DNA of 8,235 bases from Thermoplasmata archaeon. Its GTDB lineage: Archaea > Thermoplasmatota > Thermoplasmata > UBA10834 > DTMW01. Position numbers and translations under genes: made by a program. Under the pieces are notes generated by a model. That model was not told the origin of the DNA and searched no databases. It saw only the letters and a list, made by a program, of their open reading frames with translations. Numbering within the stretch: the first letter of the stretch is position 1; each line of letters begins with the position of its first letter. The stretch is taken from the NCBI GenBank assembly GCA_029858465.1, contig JAOUEZ010000051.1:1-8235 (forward strand), given 5' to 3'. Positions 5,628-8,235 of the stretch are shown here, piece by piece.

Positions 5628-5652
5628 TTAGTATATTATTTCTCTTTCTTTC
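5628..5652 (-). promoter_or_regulatory. BRE/TATA promoter of the lipid operon
   Basis: On the minus strand a purine-rich run (GAAAGAAAGAGA, 5652-5641) is followed directly by AATAATATAC (5640-5631), a good BRE plus TATA. The centre near 5635 predicts a start near 5609, within a few bases of ATG 5606, so the transcript is probably leaderless. No Shine-Dalgarno precedes the ATG. Confidence 0.6.
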
Positions 5653-5693
5653 GAAAGATGTATTAACAATAAATAACCCAGTAAATCCGAGGT

Positions 5694-5708
5694 TCAAAAG
5701 AATTAAAT
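5694..5708 (+). promoter_or_regulatory. Possible BRE/TATA of the site-2 protease gene
   Basis: TCAAAAGAATTAAAT: a purine-rich BRE-like part and AATTAAAT. The centre near 5705 predicts transcription starting near 5731, which would make ATG 5733 a leaderless start. A second AT-rich element, ACAATAAATAA (5665-5675), would instead start a transcript near 5697 and allow ATG 5721. No Shine-Dalgarno is visible for either. Confidence 0.35.
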
Positions 5709-5720
5709 GCCTCTGCATGG

Positions 5721-7565
5721 ATGGAACTGACGATGCAGTCCAAACCTGTACCTGATGCAGCAGCTGAAGTGGAATTGATAAAGAGCATCGTATCGAGGTA
5801 TTTCACGATCTATGAGACTAACCTTACCTACGATTCAGTCTCTTTCAAATGCCAGGTGAATGCTCAATCATTAGAGGACAATTTCAAGAGGCTAAGGGAA
5901 GAACTCGGTCGGAGCAACTACATTCCCGTCATAACCTACAAGGGAGGAGAGCACACAATAACCGTTGGGAAGCTTCCGAAGACGAACCCGAAAGGACCCT
6001 GGATAAATGCGGTCATGCTCGCCTTCACTGTCGGGACAACGATTTTTGCGGGCCTCATTCTTTGGAACGGATATTCTGGAAACGAAGGGTTGTTGATAAC
6101 GCCAGAAACTATAGCAATGGCGGCGCTGACATTCGCAGTACCTCTCCTGGCCATACTCGGAATTCATGAGATGGGACATTACTATACCGCCAAAAAACAC
6201 GGTTTATCCGCATCATTGCCATTCTTCATTCCTGCGCCGCCTCCGATCGGCACTTTCGGTGCATTCATTTCGATAAGAGAGCCGATTCCAGACCGCAGGA
6301 CATTATTCAACCTTGGAATTTCAGGACCTATCGCAGGTTTCATCGCGACGATACCGATCGCATTGCTAGGTCTGTTCCTCACAGCAGAGGGGGCACGGCT
6401 GGCGCCTGTCGAGACTGGCGACATGACCTTCGTGAGTTTCCCCCTCATCTACGAATTCTTCTCGATGTTCTTCCCGATGGCTGGCGACTATCTTATCCAC
6501 CCGACTGCAATGGCCGGCTGGGTCGGCTTTCTCGTGACCGCGATAAATCTGATTCCGGCGGGATCGCTCGACGGTGGGCACATCGCCCGCTCGATTTTCG
6601 GGACGAATTCGAAATACATCAGCTGGACGGCGGTCGGCTTTCTGTTCGTCATCGGTTCTCTGTTCAACCTTGCCTGGCTCCTATTCGCACTTTTAGTCAT
6701 GCTTCTCGGGCTTGAGCATGCTCCGCCATTGAATGATATCACTAAAATAGATGTCAGGAAAAAATTCATCGGGGCTCTGTTGGCGGTAGTGCTGGTCGTC
6801 AGCTTTGTGCCAAATCCTCTATATGCTGTCCCGGCCGATTATTCTTTCGAGGCTGATATCGAGGGGGGAAACGAGGCGAACATATCATTTGCATTGAGCC
6901 ATGATTTCAAATTCAACATCATAAGCACTGCCAACATGAATACAAGATTGATGGTGGATCTTCAGCCGTCAAATGTCAAGGCAGATGTCGGTTTTTCGGT
7001 GCAATTTTATGACAATGCCTCAGGGGAGATCATCCCTGCGCCATCCGAGGGCATCCCTCTCAATGTTAGCGCGAATTTGATCGCTTACATGACCGTTTAT
7101 CAGACCAATCAAGTGAGCGAGGACACTGAGTATTCTGCTGCTGTGCTGATTAAATCACTGACGCGTGATAATGAAGAAGCAGACATTCATGCAATTCCAG
7201 TCAATATCACTATTCTAGCCGGTAATTATACATTGTCTGTCGAGCCAGATACATCGTCATCGATCAATCCAGGCAGCACGGCTCTTTTCTATCTGAACAT
7301 CAGTAGCGCATATTCATCCGGCCTCAATTTCACAATAACATTGATACTTCCCTCCGGTTGGAGCGGATGGGTGTTCGAGGAGACTCCAACAAACGCTACT
7401 AACAGGCTCGATGTCTTCCTCGAAAAATATTCCAATCTGTCATGCACGATTGTGATATTTGCTCCGCTTTCAGCACCGACAGGCACCGTGTTCGTCACCG
7501 CGGATATCGAAACGAAAGAGATACCAGAGGACAGGACAATCCTGTTTGCGATCCATGTGGTATGA
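5721..7565 (+). CDS. Site-2 protease (M50) with sequon-rich C-terminal ectodomain
   Basis: A 614-residue membrane metalloprotease expected to cut substrates within the membrane. Residues 1-90 form a soluble domain of the type seen before the membrane core in archaeal and EGY1-like site-2 proteases. Hydrophobic segments lie near 95-116, 131-150, 200-221, 237-254, 263-280, 301-331 and 348-367. The zinc site is HEMGH (149-153), with the third ligand D284 in NLIPAGSLDGGH (276-287). GTFGAF (177-182) and GISGPIAG (199-206) are further family motifs. After the last membrane segment, residues 372-614 form a beta-rich region resembling tandem Ig-like or CARDB-like domains, with nine N-x-S/T sequons and no final anchor; it probably lies outside the cell. 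The catalytic core matches S2P well, but the long ectodomain is unusual. ATG 5733 (residue 5) is an alternative start. It is divergent from the lipid operon and convergent with the tRNA methyltransferase gene. Its substrate is unknown. Confidence 0.9.
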   Translation: MELTMQSKPVPDAAAEVELIKSIVSRYFTIYETNLTYDSVSFKCQVNAQSLEDNFKRLREELGRSNYIPVITYKGGEHTITVGKLPKTNPKGPWINAVMLAFTVGTTIFAGLILWNGYSGNEGLLITPETIAMAALTFAVPLLAILGIHEMGHYYTAKKHGLSASLPFFIPAPPPIGTFGAFISIREPIPDRRTLFNLGISGPIAGFIATIPIALLGLFLTAEGARLAPVETGDMTFVSFPLIYEFFSMFFPMAGDYLIHPTAMAGWVGFLVTAINLIPAGSLDGGHIARSIFGTNSKYISWTAVGFLFVIGSLFNLAWLLFALLVMLLGLEHAPPLNDITKIDVRKKFIGALLAVVLVVSFVPNPLYAVPADYSFEADIEGGNEANISFALSHDFKFNIISTANMNTRLMVDLQPSNVKADVGFSVQFYDNASGEIIPAPSEGIPLNVSANLIAYMTVYQTNQVSEDTEYSAAVLIKSLTRDNEEADIHAIPVNITILAGNYTLSVEPDTSSSINPGSTALFYLNISSAYSSGLNFTITLILPSGWSGWVFEETPTNATNRLDVFLEKYSNLSCTIVIFAPLSAPTGTVFVTADIETKEIPEDRTILFAIHVV

Positions 7566-7574
7566 TAGATCTAT
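7565..7574. repeat. Palindrome spanning two convergent stop codons
   Basis: ATAGATCTAT, a perfect 10-base palindrome, covers the end of the protease TGA (followed by in-frame TAG) and the TAG of the minus-strand methyltransferase gene. There are only 5 bases between the two genes, so neither has a separate terminator here and transcripts must run into the opposite gene. The palindrome may simply reflect paired TAG stops. Confidence 0.4.
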
Positions 7575-8235
7575 TCTTTCTCAAGCACAACGAAATTTCG
7601 GACCAGTGATCTATGTACTCTTATTGATGTGCTTTTGACCATCTTGAAATACTTCTTGTAATCGAGCATGTCCATTCTTGGCACGATTATCCCGACGCGT
7701 CCTTTCTCCTTGAGATTGTCTGAGAACGCTTCGACAGCACGAGAGTACAGACTTGAAATTGATTCTTTATTCGTGCTCGATGATCGCCCGTACGGAGGAT
7801 CTGTCACAATGCAATCAAATTTTTTCTTAAATCCCGAAATCTCCCCGATATCACACTGCCTCAGATTAGCTCTCAGACGAAGATGATCCAAATTCCTTCT
7901 GCTTCCCTTAATCATCCTGTCAGAGATGTCGGATCCAAAAGTCTGGAATCCGAGCAATCTCGCCTCTATCAGAAAAGTCCCGGTGCCGCAGAATGGGTCG
8001 AGGACATTTCTATCCCCCTTCTTAGAGGTGATATTTATCAATGCTCTGGCAAGGCGGGGGTGGATCGATATCGGCGATGTAAAAGGGAGGAGCCGGTTCT
8101 TCCTTTTCTCGTATTGGCTCCTGTCTATTTGTGCCGATTCCGAGCAGATGTAAATTTTTTCTCCAACATAGATTCTGATACGAATATCCGGATTTCTGAA
8201 ATCAACCTTCGCCCGGTCGGATATCATGCCCCCGA
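7571..8235 (-). CDS. trmG10: tRNA (guanine-10-N2) dimethyltransferase, 5' end cut by window edge
   Basis: Minus-strand frame open to the right edge; codons GGG GGC precede an internal ATG at 8227, so that ATG is not the true start. Residues are counted from it. Residues 8-40 (KVDFRNPDIRIRIYVGEKI to IDRSQYE) match the end of a THUMP RNA-binding domain. HPRLARALIN (56-65) leads into the class I SAM-dependent methyltransferase fold: motif I LDPFCGTG (76-83), GSD (98-100) with D100 expected to bind the SAM ribose, and catalytic motif IV TDPPYGRSS (142-150), the N2-guanine type D-P-P-Y. The C-terminus is complete. This is the archaeal Trm-G10/Trm11-like arrangement of THUMP then methyltransferase, which makes m2G and m2,2G at tRNA position 10. 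The full family length is about 330-350, so roughly 110-130 residues are missing outside the window. A different THUMP methyltransferase target is a less likely alternative. Confidence 0.9.
   Translation of the reverse strand, partial: GGMISDRAKVDFRNPDIRIRIYVGEKIYICSESAQIDRSQYEKRKNRLLPFTSPISIHPRLARALINITSKKGDRNVLDPFCGTGTFLIEARLLGFQTFGSDISDRMIKGSRRNLDHLRLRANLRQCDIGEISGFKKKFDCIVTDPPYGRSSSTNKESISSLYSRAVEAFSDNLKEKGRVGIIVPRMDMLDYKKYFKMVKSTSIRVHRSLVRNFVVLEKE

Noticed and set aside
5892..6581. Several minus-strand open frames within the site-2 protease gene
   Set aside because: They are antisense to the conserved HEMGH and LDGGH-bearing frame and have low-complexity, family-less products.
8225..8227. 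ATG 8227 as the true start of the tRNA methyltransferase
   Set aside because: The frame stays open to the window edge and the THUMP domain, needed in this family, would be missing; the gene is cut by the window, not naturally short.
1..8235. CRISPR array, insertion sequence, toxin-antitoxin or defence system
   Set aside because: No direct repeat series, transposase motif, terminal inverted repeats or defence-type domains were seen; the gene content is mostly housekeeping.

Overview
The window is archaeal. It holds two consecutive steps of ether-lipid synthesis (GGGP synthase and DGGGP synthase), an archaeal-type tRNA G10 methyltransferase, a COG2403 P-loop protein, a tRNA-Leu without an encoded CCA, BRE/TATA-like promoters and a mix of leaderless and Shine-Dalgarno starts. 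The serine hydroxymethyltransferase is of the divergent type I associate from memory with Thermoplasma and relatives. Together with moderate GC this suggests Thermoplasmatota outside the low-GC Thermoplasmatales; that placement is inference. No mobile element, CRISPR array, prophage gene or sign of recent transfer was seen. No stretch over 300 bases lacks a gene.

Left part (1-1085, minus strand): a gene cut by the left edge encodes a protein with a central ACT-like domain. Upstream of it, on the same strand, is a small HTH-like plus zinc-ribbon protein. Neither is a family I can name. Middle-left (1086-2530): a divergent promoter region with a 30-base inverted repeat midway between two TATA-like boxes, then the plus-strand COG2403 gene (cyclic 2,3-diphosphoglycerate synthase-like) with a strong Shine-Dalgarno. 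Then tRNA-Leu(UAA) on the plus strand (2602-2686), convergent with glyA.

Middle (2751-5606, minus strand): transcription runs right to left. The UbiA-family DGGGP synthase comes first, overlaps the GGGP synthase by ATGA, and is followed by glyA with what looks like its own promoter. The first two genes encode consecutive enzymes: sn-glycerol-1-phosphate + GGPP gives GGGP, then a second GGPP gives DGGGP, the core archaeal lipid precursor.

Right part (5721-8235): divergent from the lipid operon is a large membrane site-2 protease (M50) with an unusual C-terminal ectodomain of about 240 residues rich in N-glycosylation sequons. It converges, with 5 bases between stops, on the 3' part of a tRNA (guanine-10-N2) methyltransferase gene cut by the right edge. 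tRNA-Leu in this window carries a G at position 10, so it is a possible substrate.

Most of the window is housekeeping. I do not see a clear undescribed multi-gene system. The items most worth a second look are the divergent inverted repeat at 1125-1154, the protease ectodomain, the noncanonical active-site neighbourhood of the GlyA, and the two unnamed small proteins at the left end.
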